Shown here: positions 54,183-64,000 of the stretch, one piece after another | Layout of the letters: every line of letters starts with the position of its first letter | How positions within the stretch are numbered: the stretch's first letter is position 1 | Source of the DNA: Prinsepia uniflora | Lineage: Eukaryota; Streptophyta; Magnoliopsida; Rosales; Rosaceae | Assembly: GCA_032719365.1 (NCBI GenBank) | Contig: CM064866.1 | Span: 74,039,028 to 74,103,027, forward strand | DNA length: 64,000 nucleotides | Direction: 5' to 3' | Made by a program: the position numbers and the translations under genes | The notes under the pieces: model-generated | Database searches by the model: none | What the model saw: the letters and a program-made list of their open reading frames with translations, nothing else | What the model was told of the DNA's origin: nothing

Positions 54183-57100
54183 GGTTTGCTCTTTTGTGCG
54201 CGAAGATCGAGGGTGTGATGTCTTTTTGGGCTGCAGTTCCGTTGTCAACCTGATAGATAGTTTTGGGTTTGAGTAGTGGATAAAGTGTGTTTGGCCCGAT
54301 ACGCCGTGCGTTAACGTGATTCGACCCAAGTGGGGTTGTTTTTTATTAACTGGTAATGTGGGACCGTCGGTTCGGTCATGTGATGATGGATTGTTGTGCA
54401 ACTGGGCACAGCTGGGTTCAGGGAAACCCATTTGAATAATGATATGGAAAATGCGAAACTCAGTTGAGTAATGGTCTAAAATATGGACCCTGGTAGTGTT
54501 GGCTAGTGTACGGGGTGTTGGTGCATCGGAGTTGGCCGATGACCTTCGTGGTGGAACCCACGATGGAACCCACGTTGAGTTGACGATTGGATTGGATTTG
54601 ACGTCTATACGATGTCAGGACCGCGGGGTCGGTCAGGTTGTGGATTTTACTGCAGAAGGCAGTTGGGTTCCGCGGAACCCTAGGGTGTGATTTTGGAACC
54701 CTAATTTATAATTGATGGACAGGAAAAATGAACTTTAAATGGGAACTTGTGCTGCGATGAGCGGCTGAGGTCGTGGATGACCATGTGGATGACTCAAGTG
54801 AGTCTAGTCAGGATTATGGGATTCGATCCACGGATATGGTTACGGGATAAAATATGGAATTCCGTGTTGGATCGAATAATAGTGTGAGGTGTGGATACGG
54901 ATCTTGACAGCGATGACTGTTGGTCGATAGTTGTGTCGAGATGACAGGCTATCGAGGGTATTTTGTGTGGTTTTAACACTTAAGGATCAGGGGACGTTCA
55001 GGGAACGTTCATTATCCTGATGTGCGGATGGTCAATTGGAGGTACCCATAGTCGTGGGGTACGAGTGGTGATACAGGATCGTCGTTCGGTATGAACGGAG
55101 ATCCAGGGTGACAACTTTGCACACCGTGTGCTAGTGTGGACGTTCGTGCGCTAGTGTGGATGTATGGATACCTGTGTGTTGAGGCAAGTGTGATGATACT
55201 AGCATTGGTGCTGGTGTCGGTGATTGTGATTGTGATGAGCCACGAGATGGGGTGTGACTCTGTCCTGATGGACATATGATCGGTATCTGCGACTCGGTGG
55301 TGGTTGAGTCATGGACTGGATGGGATCCAGTGGAGGTTGTGACGTGTTGGGATAAGTCCCAACAGTTGTGAGATGACAAGTGATGAATGGACAAAAAGGT
55401 ATGTTTGAGACTTGGGGAATCTAGGGACGATGTTCCGTACGTCATGAGAATCAGTGGATTTGGGGAGTTTTCGTCAACTCCGAGATTGGTAAGATTGTAT
55501 AATTCTAATATCCCCAGAAAGTACAAGGAAATTACTGGGAATGGAAAATACGAGGGAAACCATTTGTGGTATTGATGTGGGATTTTGTGATTGTGAATCA
55601 CGTGGAACCTGAGAATTGAACCTGTAAAGGTTGAGATGTGAGACGAAGGCAGTAAGGTATGCACATCCAGGGAGAGTTGAGAAATTGCCGTTCGGAATCG
55701 GGGTGTGTGCATAAATGATTATTAACGGACGTGAGGTCCCAGTAATGGATTGATTTTGGACACGTGGTTGTCCAAGTGAGTTGGGGATGTGGGAAGTCCA
55801 ATGGTTGGACTTGACACCTCATTGGGAGCATGTCTATTCCCAACAGGATTGGAATCTTAGCTTCGAGGAGAGTTGTGATTGTGGAGACGAGAGGAGTGCT
55901 CGTTTCCGCATCAGTGATCGGTACGCTGAAGTCATTGGGGGTGACTTCTTATTTCCTGTCGTGGAAGATTATGATCGTTTTTGCCAGTACGTTGAGCGTG
56001 TATTGGTGAATGGACCCATGTTTGGCTTGGAGGCATTGGAAACAAAGGGTTGTGCTTAATTCTGGAATTGGTGGTGAAATCGAGGTCATCATTTCCACCA
56101 AGGGAAATTTAGCGAAGGATTCAAGAGGGTGTAAGACCCTACGATTGGTTTTCTGATGGATTGTTAGCTACGTGAGCATGTGTGGATCCTAGGTGGATCT
56201 GAATTATGATGTTGTGGACTTTGGACATGGTGACGATCTAGGATCGTGATGTTACTTGTCGGATGACGTAGTGTTAGATCTGGATCGTGATCTTGATGAT
56301 CCAGATAGGTGGAGAGTTTATCACTCTTACGCTGGTATGTGAGTCGTCAATGGCGGGACTGAACTTCTTTTCGAAGTGGAGCCCATATGGTTTGTTACTC
56401 GGGTGAGTAGGTTTCCGATGTGGTCGAATTTTGTCAACCTTAGACGTGTGGATATTGGGATTGGCTTCCTTATGAAGTCAATCGGGTGATTTGAGCTGGT
56501 AACCAATAGGCTCGGTTTTGGTACGTCTCGGTGGACGTAAACGAGATTTTGGGTTTTGGAATCGAATCTCTGGGTGACGATTCAGGATTCGATTTCGAAG
56601 CTCGAAAGTGGATAACCGGATTTGGGTGCGGAATGATTGTTCCAATTCTAGCTTACGGAATAATGATTTCGAATTCGGATTTGGAAATGGATATTGAGTC
56701 GGAGTTTTGATCTGTCTGGTACAGAATCTATCAGATGGAATCTAGAGTATTAGAATGTGTTTGGCCACAACCTAGGTGGTTGTAGGCGGTTTGATGGATA
56801 GATGTACGTACAGGGTACGTTGTGCGAGGATTGATACTAGATAGGCTGAGTAGTGCCTAGTGAAGGTACATGGGATGTACCAGTGGTGTGTGATTAACAT
56901 GTTGGTAATCGGCTTGCTTCCGATATCATTTGTTTGGTTGTGTGTGTGAACTGGACATTGAGTACTATGCACTGGGCAGAGTTATTCTTGTTGGGTTCAG
57001 CGATTTTATGAGCAGGCGCTCTTAGCCACGGATGGCTAGTGAACCTTAGTGTGGAGATGTGTGATCAATGTTTTGGCTAGTATTCAATGTGTTCCAGTTA

Positions 57101-57711
57101 CACCACTTGATTGAGTAAGTTGACGGTATACGTACACTCAGGATGAGTGAGTTGGTGGTCAGTGAAACTACGAGTAGCCTTGCGTGATGTTATTACGCCG
57201 TGTTTTTCCAGCGTCATGGTTCGTTGACGGAGTCGGCGGTTATGGACATTGAGATTAGTATATGTCGCAGGATTGGGCTTGCCCTGCGAATTGAGATCAT
57301 GTGGTTTATCTTACGCTACTTTGAGCGAGTGGCAGTATGGGGTGTTGTCACTGATTAGCTGATGGTTGGAGCTTTACTCGGGTGGTAAAGCTTGGTGGTG
57401 ACAGTGTGGCTGATGGTGTCAGATGGACTGACAGGTGTGTTTTGGTGACTCCCAGTGGGGGAGCAGACGTCGTATATATTGATGATGGAAAGGAACCGAC
57501 AAGCTGAATGAGTCAGCTAAATGGTAAAATTGACAAGGATGAGGTGATCAATTTCACTCGCGGTGTCGAGTATGGTCGGTACGGTGAGAGATTGTGATGG
57601 GACGTCTGCGTTCAGACGAACTTTGTGTTGGTTAGTGGGTGTACAAGTGTACACAGATGTGAGATCGAAATGTTTTCCACGAGGTGGATGTGGAGTAAGG
57701 ATATTTGGTAA

Positions 57712-57744
57712 TTTCGAGGACGAAATTATTTAAGGAGGGAAGGT
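57712..57744 (+). other. LARD 3' pol-end remnant and polypurine tract
   Basis: AATTTCGAGGACGAAATT encodes NFEDEI, similar to the last pol residues of plant gypsy elements. It is followed by TAAGGAGGGAAGGT (57731-57744) directly before the 3' LTR. Confidence 0.75.
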
Positions 57745-59432
57745 TGTAACGACCCGTCCCGAGTATCGGAATTTAATATTATTTAATTATGATTTAGAAT
57801 GACTAATCTGAGATTAGTTGAGCGAAATCGGACGAATTGTGCAAAATGACCGTTTTGCCCCTATGCATGGGCAAAATGTTGACTTTTACTTCGGACGGTC
57901 AAACGGACTTTGACCGATGACTGTGACGTAGTTTGGGACGTCACGCGTTCATAGATAAGTGGCACGTTCGATTCCGACGTTCCTGGTGAAAGTTATGACG
58001 TTCGGAAGTTCAAGGGCATTTTCCTAATTTGGATAAAATAAGGGAAAATGTTGACTTTTTGATCGGGAGGTCCGATGGCCGAGGATCGAGGATCATTAGG
58101 AAGGTCTCGATGCCCTGAGTACGTAGACAGGTGGCACACATCAATTGGAGTTCGAATGACCGAGTTACGGGTCTGGATGCGTGAGGGGCATTTTGGTAAT
58201 TTTCTGCACAGGGGCAGAATAGTAATTTCACAGGGGCACTGTTTGATCGAAACAGCCGTGAAATTGGATGTTTTGTGCGATCTGTTCCATGGATTGTTTA
58301 TCATTGATGGACTGATTTGGGGCAGCTTTGTGGTGTGGATGCACATGGTGTGGGTTGGCATCAGGTCACAGAACATGGACACCGTTTTTAATTGATTTAG
58401 GGTCAGTGCAGGGGACTTTACACAGAGGACTGAGTAGTGCTTTAGGATGCTTTTAATGGCTGAATTGGATTAAAGGGATTGAGAGTAAGTCGAGAGGTTC
58501 ATTCTGAGATTGAGAAAGGAGGGAATGGAGTGAAAAATGGTGAGGGAATGTTCAAAAACCCGAAACTGGTTTTTGAAGAGTTTAAATTCGAATTTTGGTT
58601 TTCAGGCCAGCCCAAGCCTAATTGAGATCTGAAATAGCTTCCTGGAACTTTACTGAGTCGATCCAGATCAAATGGGGCAAGTTTTGAATCTCCTAGAGCC
58701 GTGGACGGACGAGGTGGACGGCCGGAAAATCCAAGTTTGAGTCGTGGTGATTGAGGTAACTTCATGTCCAATTAATCATGCGAATTAGTTCGTATGAATC
58801 CTAATGAGCTTACTGGAAAGTTAATTTGATAATGGTTGGGGAATTGCTGAGTTTGGGTGATCGACCCGTTTGGGTGATCACAGGTCGATAGCATGATTTA
58901 GTGTTTCTCAGAGTTAATTAAGGACCTGGAACTTTGATTAGATAGTTGAGGAATGTTTTAGGGTAAAAAACGGATGAAATTAAGGTCGAATTGATGGCTA
59001 TCTAATCGGGTTGAAATCGCGGGTTGCAGACCCGTATTGTAGAGAAACGGACGAGGACGATGATTGTAGCAGTCACTGTAGCAGGCGCGTGGCTTTCACG
59101 CGCAGCCACTCACGGCGGTGCGTGATGGCGCGTGGGCACGAATCTCGAGGTGAGGTCAACATGACTTTTGTTCTATACAATGTAACAAACATTTTGCAAT
59201 TGGTTTCGTGTCGATCGGACCCCGTTTCGATATTGTTAGGGATGTCCGAAGGTTTTAAATCCAGTTTAAAAATAGTTAAAAATTCGAGAAAATGATGGGA
59301 CTTGAATAGGATGTTAATGTAGAGGTTAGTAACCCTCTAATGTGATTTGGACAGGATTGGGAGTCCCGGTGATAGTGGTGTGGCCCGGGAAGGCCTATGG
59401 CACGCGTATCGAGGCGCTCGGTTAAACGGTCT

Positions 59433-60424
59433 GTGAGTGGACATTGGTTTTATAAATTCGATGCATGCATAACTGTTTCATGATTGTTATAATTGCTTTT
59501 ATATGCTTTGATTTGGATATCGGTGAATTTATGTGATTTCACGCATTTCGAGGCGATTTACGGGTTACGCGTAAATCGAGGTTTTCCGGATTTGCACTGA
59601 TTTCCATAATTGTGGTTCGGATATGATTTTATGAAACAGTTACGGATTTGATGAAGTAAATTCGGGCCGTGGCCCAGTTGATTTAAGAAATCGGGCCAGG
59701 GGCCCAGTTGACTTATGAAATCGGGTCAGGGGCCCAGTTGATTTATGTATGTGATTTCGGGTCGGGGATCCTAAAATGGAATTGAATAAATGATTTCGGA
59801 TTTGATAATCAACTATTTGGACTTATGACGGTTTTATGGAAATTCGGGGCAGGGCCCTTGTGATATTTTGGAAATGAGGAATAAAATGTGTTCCATAAAA
59901 CCATCTCGATACAAGGATATATATTGGTCTCCTCCAGGTGTCGGGGACACTGGGGAAGTCACGGTGCATTGTCTGCGAGGGGTCATTGTACGGAGCAGCC
60001 AAACCGTATAGTGACTCAGGAACAGGATTGCTATGATTGACGTCAGGGACGTCAGACATCGGGGATGTCAGAAATATGAACCCGGTGAGACCCCGGGCAG
60101 CACGCGTTGCTTAATACCGTGAGATATGACGTCGGGGACGTCAAGCGTCTGGGACGCTAGGCATCGGGGATGCCGGAGATGGAAAAATAATAAATGTATA
60201 TTACTGGATTTATGAAATAACTCTTGGTTTGAATTTTGGGATTTGAAACTATGCTTATGGTTCCCGAGCGAACGCCCTAAAGGTTATTTCTAAATAAATA
60301 TGTGATCATTGGTTTTTGACGCATGCATATGTTTTTACTGAGGGGCATAAATGTATTTATAAATGTTTTAAACAGACTTGTTTATTTTCGTCCACTCACA
60401 GCTTTTGTTTTTAATGCCCTTCAG
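59433..60424 (+). other. Candidate leader intron in LARD 3' LTR
   Basis: Donor-like GTGAGTGGAC at 59433, GTCCACTCAC at 60390-60399, TTCAG|G at 60424; same length as in the 5' LTR. Confidence 0.42.
59664..60174. repeat. Micro-hairpin array (3' LTR)
   Basis: Same series as in the 5' LTR. Differences seen by eye fall in a loop (GGGCC-GT-GGCCC against AG) or keep pairing (GACGTC-AGG-GACGTC against GACGTT...). One stem changes from G-C to a wobble (GGGTC-GGG-GATCC). In the long stem near 59978 two changes affect pairs. Confidence 0.8.
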
Positions 60425-61795
60425 GTTGATTACGGATGCGACTGCAGTAGAGACTGGGACATCGCACACCTCCTCCATCGATCCTTGCGCACTCTGGAAG
60501 CCCAGTTGGGCAGTGGCAACAGGTTATCCCTTGTCTGACACCTCTTGTCAGACGGGAGCATGACACATTCCATGGTAATCCCGGGGGGATTGGGATGGTT
60601 CGTGTCAAGTGTGCCAATCTGATAAGGACAAATGGACAGTGCTTATTGGATATTTTTGGGATTGGGCCACCAGGTGTGTGACACCTGGCTGTTTTATGGT
60701 GGCTTCTAGCCACTACCCGGTTTAAATTAAACGTGTTGTGTTGGTGTTAGTCATGCTTTGAGAGGAAAACGGAGACTGAGATTGAGAGGAAAGATCGATC
60801 GATTTCCAGAGAGAGTGATAGTTGAGTGCTCTGAGTTTGAAGGAGTGAGTGCAAGAGTGTTGGAGTATGATAAAAAAAGCTGAGAGGGTAGAGTGTTTGT
60901 GTGTGAAGGGAGGAAAACTCAGAAAAACAGAACAGAGAACCATCGTGCACGGTTATGCACCTTGCTTGATCGATCCATCGGAATTTGGACATATGGTGGT
61001 GTTCAGAAACTTGGGGAGTTCTTTGTGGACCTAGAAGAGCACGGCGGAGCTCACGGTGGAGGTCTGGGAGCTGGTAATTTCTCGCGTTCCCGCTGTGTAC
61101 TATGTTTTTCAGGTTGGTTTCAAACTTAAAGTCGTGGTTTTATAAGGTTAGTCGAGCAGTCCTATGGGTTCTAATGGGTTTAATAAGTTGGTTTTGAGCT
61201 TAGGGAGTTGGAACCGTGACGGGAAGAGGAGTTGGTGGCCGGAATCCGAAGTTAGAATTTCTGGGCTTAAGTTCGAGTTTTGGGAGAGGAGTGTTAGGTC
61301 GTGATGTCGTGTTTTTAGTCGTGGAATAGGTTGCTAGGAAGAGGACTAAACTAGTGGGATCAAAAGGGTTGGAAACGGACTGGATTTGAGGGGAAAATCG
61401 GTCACGTCGGTTCGGTTCGACTGGACCGGTCTGAACCGACTGAGCAGAGGGTTGAAGACGATGAACAGTGTAGGCGCGTGAGGCCCACGCGCAGCCCCTT
61501 TGGGAGGCGCGTGAGGGTGCGTGCGGTGGTTTCTGGGGAAGTGTCCAACATGGTTTTTAGTCTAATCGTTGTAACGAACCTTTTGGGACAAGTTTCGAGA
61601 TGTTCGGACATCACCTCGGGTTAGTTTTAGTGTTCGAAGGTTTAGGGTTCTGTTTAAATTACTTTTAAAATCCGGGAAAAATTGGGGAAAAATTGGGGAA
61701 ACTTAGGGTGGCCCGTTTTGGTGACTTTTGACAGGTCGGGAAATCCCCGAGGAGACCGAGGAACGTACGGGACGCGAGTGACGTGCCCGGGAACA

Positions 61796-62629
61796 GTGAG
61801 TGGACTCTTTCTTTCTAACCGAGCATGCATAACTATTTTTATCTACTTGTTTTATGGTTTTAAATATGATTTCATGATTATTGATTATTCTATATCTGTT
61901 TTACATAATGGCACGTTTTTCGAGGCGTTTACTTATTTCAGCACGTTTTACGAGAAATGCTTGATTATGATTTTGATGCTATGCTTTTGGGGTTTCAATC
62001 TATAATTGGTTTTCAATGATTATAAATGGATTTTGAGACACGATTCGATAAACAAGGTGTCTGATTTTAGAATTAGATTTCGGAAATCGAGATTTGGTTT
62101 TAAAGTTGGAAAAAGGGGAGTTCCGGATTTGGGTTCGGAATGATGGTTCTGAACGCCGGAATGGCTTCAGGATAGTTATTTCGAATTCGGGTTTGGATAT
62201 GGATTTATAAAACGGTTTTAAAACGGTTTTGGATTGGATTTGCTGGATCTGGTTATTGGGTTTAAAGACCCGGATTATGATATGACGGGGGACGGGCCCG
62301 GATTGGGTTTAAAGACCCGGATTGAGTTTAAAGACTCGGGAGTTTAAAGACTCGGATTATATTGAGGCCTGGATTGAGTTTAAAGACTCGGGAGTTTAAA
62401 GACTCGGATAGATCCAGCAGGTTTGATCGGATGATGACATTGGTATTTTATGTTTTATGATACAGTTTCCATAATGATTATTATGTGATATATAAATGTT
62501 TTTCAGATATTGGGTTATGCATGCATGTTTTCAAAACGGAGGGTAAAACCCTGGTTTGATTATTAAACTGTTTTGAAACTCTTTTATTTCTAGTTCACTC
62601 ACACCTTCTGGTTTTTAAATGCCCTCCAG
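61796..62629 (+). other. Candidate leader intron in LTR-G
   Basis: CA|GTGAGTGGAC at 61796. GTTCACTCAC (one change from the perfect partner) is at 62593-62602, then TTTTTAAATGCCCTCCAG|G ends at 62629. 834 bp. Confidence 0.42.
62241..62419. repeat. Micro-hairpin array in LTR-G
   Basis: Bounded by TGCTGGATCT (62241-62250) and AGATCCAGCA (62410-62419), perfect complements. Inside are repeated GGGTTTAAAGACCC and GAGTTTAAAGACTC: the stem switches G-C to A-T on both arms while TTTAAAG stays constant. Confidence 0.8.
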
Positions 62630-62943
62630 GTCGTGGTGCTAGCGCTGGAGCTGACGTTGAGGCAGAGTTGGAGGCATAGAGTTTATCTCGGAGTGGTTCC
62701 AGAGTTTCCGTTACGGGTTTCCGTTGTACGTGTAGTTAACTTTTAGTAGGATTGCTGTCTTACTTTGTTTTGTACCATGCTCTGTATGACTGTTGACTCT
62801 TTGGATTTTGAATTCTCCCTTGTCTGGCATTGTAACTTGTGGGTTGTTGTGAGGTCGTTTGGTCTTTTGTGTTGGGTTGTCAGACGGGAGCAGGGTTCAC
62901 CTCGGTTATCGGGGTGATAATCGGGGTGGGTTCTGTCACTCCA

Positions 62944-63570
62944 TGCCAGACAAGGGATACCTACCACATCTCACATCATACTTAGGATGGCTAGAGTACG
63001 AAAACCCACGTGATGCCTCAGCCTCCATACAACATGCTTCCGTGATCAACCTGAAAGATAGCAAAACCAAGAAAAATAGTGAATGGATGAAAATAAAGCT
63101 TTGGAAAACCATTTTCCGAAAACATCCTTTTGAACCCTTCGTTTTATAAAATTATGCATGCATAAACATATGAAATTACGGAAATAGCCCTGGCTCATAT
63201 TTCCCTAAAAACTTCGGTTGTAAATCCTTTTTGAAAACCCATGGACACACCACAATCAATAAATACCAAACCTGATCCCGCTGGTCCAACCAGCTGCTAG
63301 TTTAGCTAGCCATAAAGTCAATCCTCGTCCTGCTAGTCCAACTAGCATTCCTTATGTACTACTGATATACACTACGGATCCTGCGGACTCCAACCACGTC
63401 GACACGTGTCGAGTTCAACTCTAACCAAGACCGAGTCCATGGGAATCTTTAGAGTCCAACTTCGGATATAGAGATCTAATCGCACGAGGATGACATACTT
63501 GAAAACAGTTTACCAAAATACCTTTCGACCTGGGCACTAACCCAAAACAGTTTTCATCCACGGGCACCAG
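62944..63570 (-). mobile_element. LTR-F, main remaining piece (reverse)
   Basis: Starts TGCCAGACAAGGGATACC, the block shared with LTR-C and LTR-E, and continues with LTR interior including a hairpin array at 63280-63346. It is cut at 63570/63571 by LTR-E. With 50731-50807 it frames the solo LTR-G insertion. Confidence 0.6.
63280..63346. repeat. Micro-hairpins in LTR-F
   Basis: GCTGG-TCCAA-CCAGC (63280-63294), GCTAG-TTTAG-CTAGC (63296-63310) and GCTAG-TCCAA-CTAGC (63332-63346). The first and third have the same loop and differ by a paired G-C to A-T change in the stem. Confidence 0.8.
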
Positions 63571-64000
63571 TGACAGGACCCGTCCCAATCCCCCTGGGAC
63601 TACAGTGGAGCGTGCATGCTTCTGTCTGACAATCATACTCAAAATACCGAAAAGACCCTTAATGGGTTTAACAAACATACAGAGTTTAACTACAACATTG
63701 TCAGACAAGGGATAAGTATCTCAACACACAAGACTGAGCATACATGTCTGTACAAATAAAAGTACCAAAATCCTACTCCCAAAGGGGGTAATCAGATGCG
63801 CAGTAGTACTATCTATGTCTCTGCCTCGATATCCGCCCATGTCTCCGTATCATGGCCTGAAGGGTCAATAAAAAAGTAAAAATGTGAGTGGACAAAAAAT
63901 AAGTATTTTCAACTAAAAATTAATGATGATAACATTTTCCCCTTTGTTTTACAAACATGCATGCATGCATTCAAATTAAATCGTATGGAAACAATTCAAA
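63571..64000 (-). mobile_element. LTR-E: reverse LTR running out of the window
   Basis: On the minus strand it ends GGGGATTGGGACGGGTCCTG followed by TCA at 63571. It shows GTCAGACAAGGGATA near 63700 and the acceptor-like end of the candidate intron (63857) with GTGAGTGGAC on the plus strand at 63884-63893. The rest is outside the window. Confidence 0.75.

Larger units (their letters stand above)
54168..57744 (+). other. LARD interior: no recognisable protein
   Basis: Plus strand is rich in G and T, with very few long frames. The longest plus-strand ATG frame, 55781-56059 (92 residues, MGMWEVQWLD...LETKGCA), has no family I recognise, and a 193-residue minus-strand frame (55131-55712) looks like the C-rich shadow. 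Inversion-like wordplay such as GGAACCCACGATGGAACCCA is common. It may be non-coding, carrying packaging signals, or the deeply decayed remains of gag-pol. Confidence 0.6.
51307..60607 (+). mobile_element. LARD-like non-autonomous LTR retrotransposon, 9.3 kb
   Basis: Two near-identical LTRs (51307-54167, 2861 bp; 57745-60607, 2863 bp) flank a 3577-bp interior with no recognisable gag, protease, RT or integrase. Ends are TG...CA. The target duplication AGTGT is perfect (51302-51306, 60608-60612). A tRNA-iMet primer site and a polypurine tract are both present, so it has what it needs to be moved by proteins of another element. The 3' interior end (AATTTCGAGGACGAAATT, then purines) resembles the end of pol in plant gypsy elements, suggesting descent from one. 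The high LTR similarity points to recent insertion. Confidence 0.93.
57745..60607 (+). repeat. LARD 3' LTR
   Basis: 2863 bp, same modules as the 5' LTR with scattered differences, mostly transitions. It ends GTGTCA and is followed by AGTGT. Confidence 0.93.
50808..62938 (+). mobile_element. LTR-G: solo LTR split by the LARD insertion
   Basis: Starts TGTAACGACCCGTCCCGGGA at 50808 and ends GGGGTGGGTTCTGTCA at 62938. Target duplication CTCCA is at 50803-50807 and 62939-62943. Its own sequence is 50808-51306 plus 60613-62938, about 2.8 kb after removing the nested element and one AGTGT copy. It carries two GGCACGCC modules (near 51020 and 51192), the inverted repeat pair at 61796-61805 and 62593-62602, and a TTTAAAG hairpin array at 62241-62419 identical in design to LTR-A. 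It is therefore the same family as LTR-A, opposite in orientation. Confidence 0.92.

Overview
This window is nuclear DNA of a eudicot plant. It has intron-containing genes of familiar plant families, AT-rich intergenic DNA with (TA)n tracts, and several layers of LTR retrotransposons. The LTRs beginning TGTAACGACCCGTCCCG and the gene set would fit a woody rosid, possibly Rosaceae, but that placement is an impression rather than something shown here.

Left block (1-15970) is nested retrotransposon. An old reverse-strand Ty1/copia element (copia-1; gag at 15935-15226 and 11821-11557, pol at 6188-4107) was broken by three insertions: a forward copia element with both LTRs and a target duplication (copia-2, 6189-11556), a reverse solo LTR (11822-15225, duplication GAATG), and a reverse gypsy-type LTR (LTR-B, to 4106) that was itself hit by a related LTR (LTR-A, to 2791).

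The gene block (about 17850-45960) reads in order: a MAPKKK17/18-like kinase (+); two BAP31-related membrane/coiled-coil genes (-) that share an intron position and phase; a pseudogene and an intact gene of the family labelled 'probable F-box At4g22030' (-); PMP22, a seven-exon Mpv17/PMP22-family peroxisomal membrane protein (-); a third At4g22030-like gene (+); the T-protein (aminomethyltransferase) of the mitochondrial glycine cleavage system (-); a secreted glycine-rich protein (-); and a six-exon GARP/MYB-like transcription factor with a C-terminal EAR motif (-). PMP22 and T-protein belong to the two organelles of photorespiration, but nothing else suggests co-regulation. The other genes look functionally unrelated.

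Right block (49070-64000) is nested LTR DNA again. Its centre is a 9.3-kb non-autonomous (LARD-like) element with two ~2.86-kb LTRs, a tRNA-iMet primer site, a polypurine tract and target duplication AGTGT (51307-60607). It sits inside a solo LTR (50808-62938, duplication CTCCA), which sits inside an older reverse LTR (50731-50807 plus 62944-63570) that was also hit by another LTR (63571 onward).

The most unusual signal is shared by all of these long LTRs. Each contains a perfect or near-perfect 10-bp inverted repeat, GTGAGTGGAC ... GTCCACTCAC, 0.75-1.4 kb apart. The left arm looks like a splice donor; the right arm looks like a branch-point region followed by a pyrimidine-rich stretch and CAG|G. 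Between the arms lie arrays of tiny hairpins whose stems vary in a compensatory way while the loops stay fixed. I propose that these LTRs carry a leader intron with structured content.
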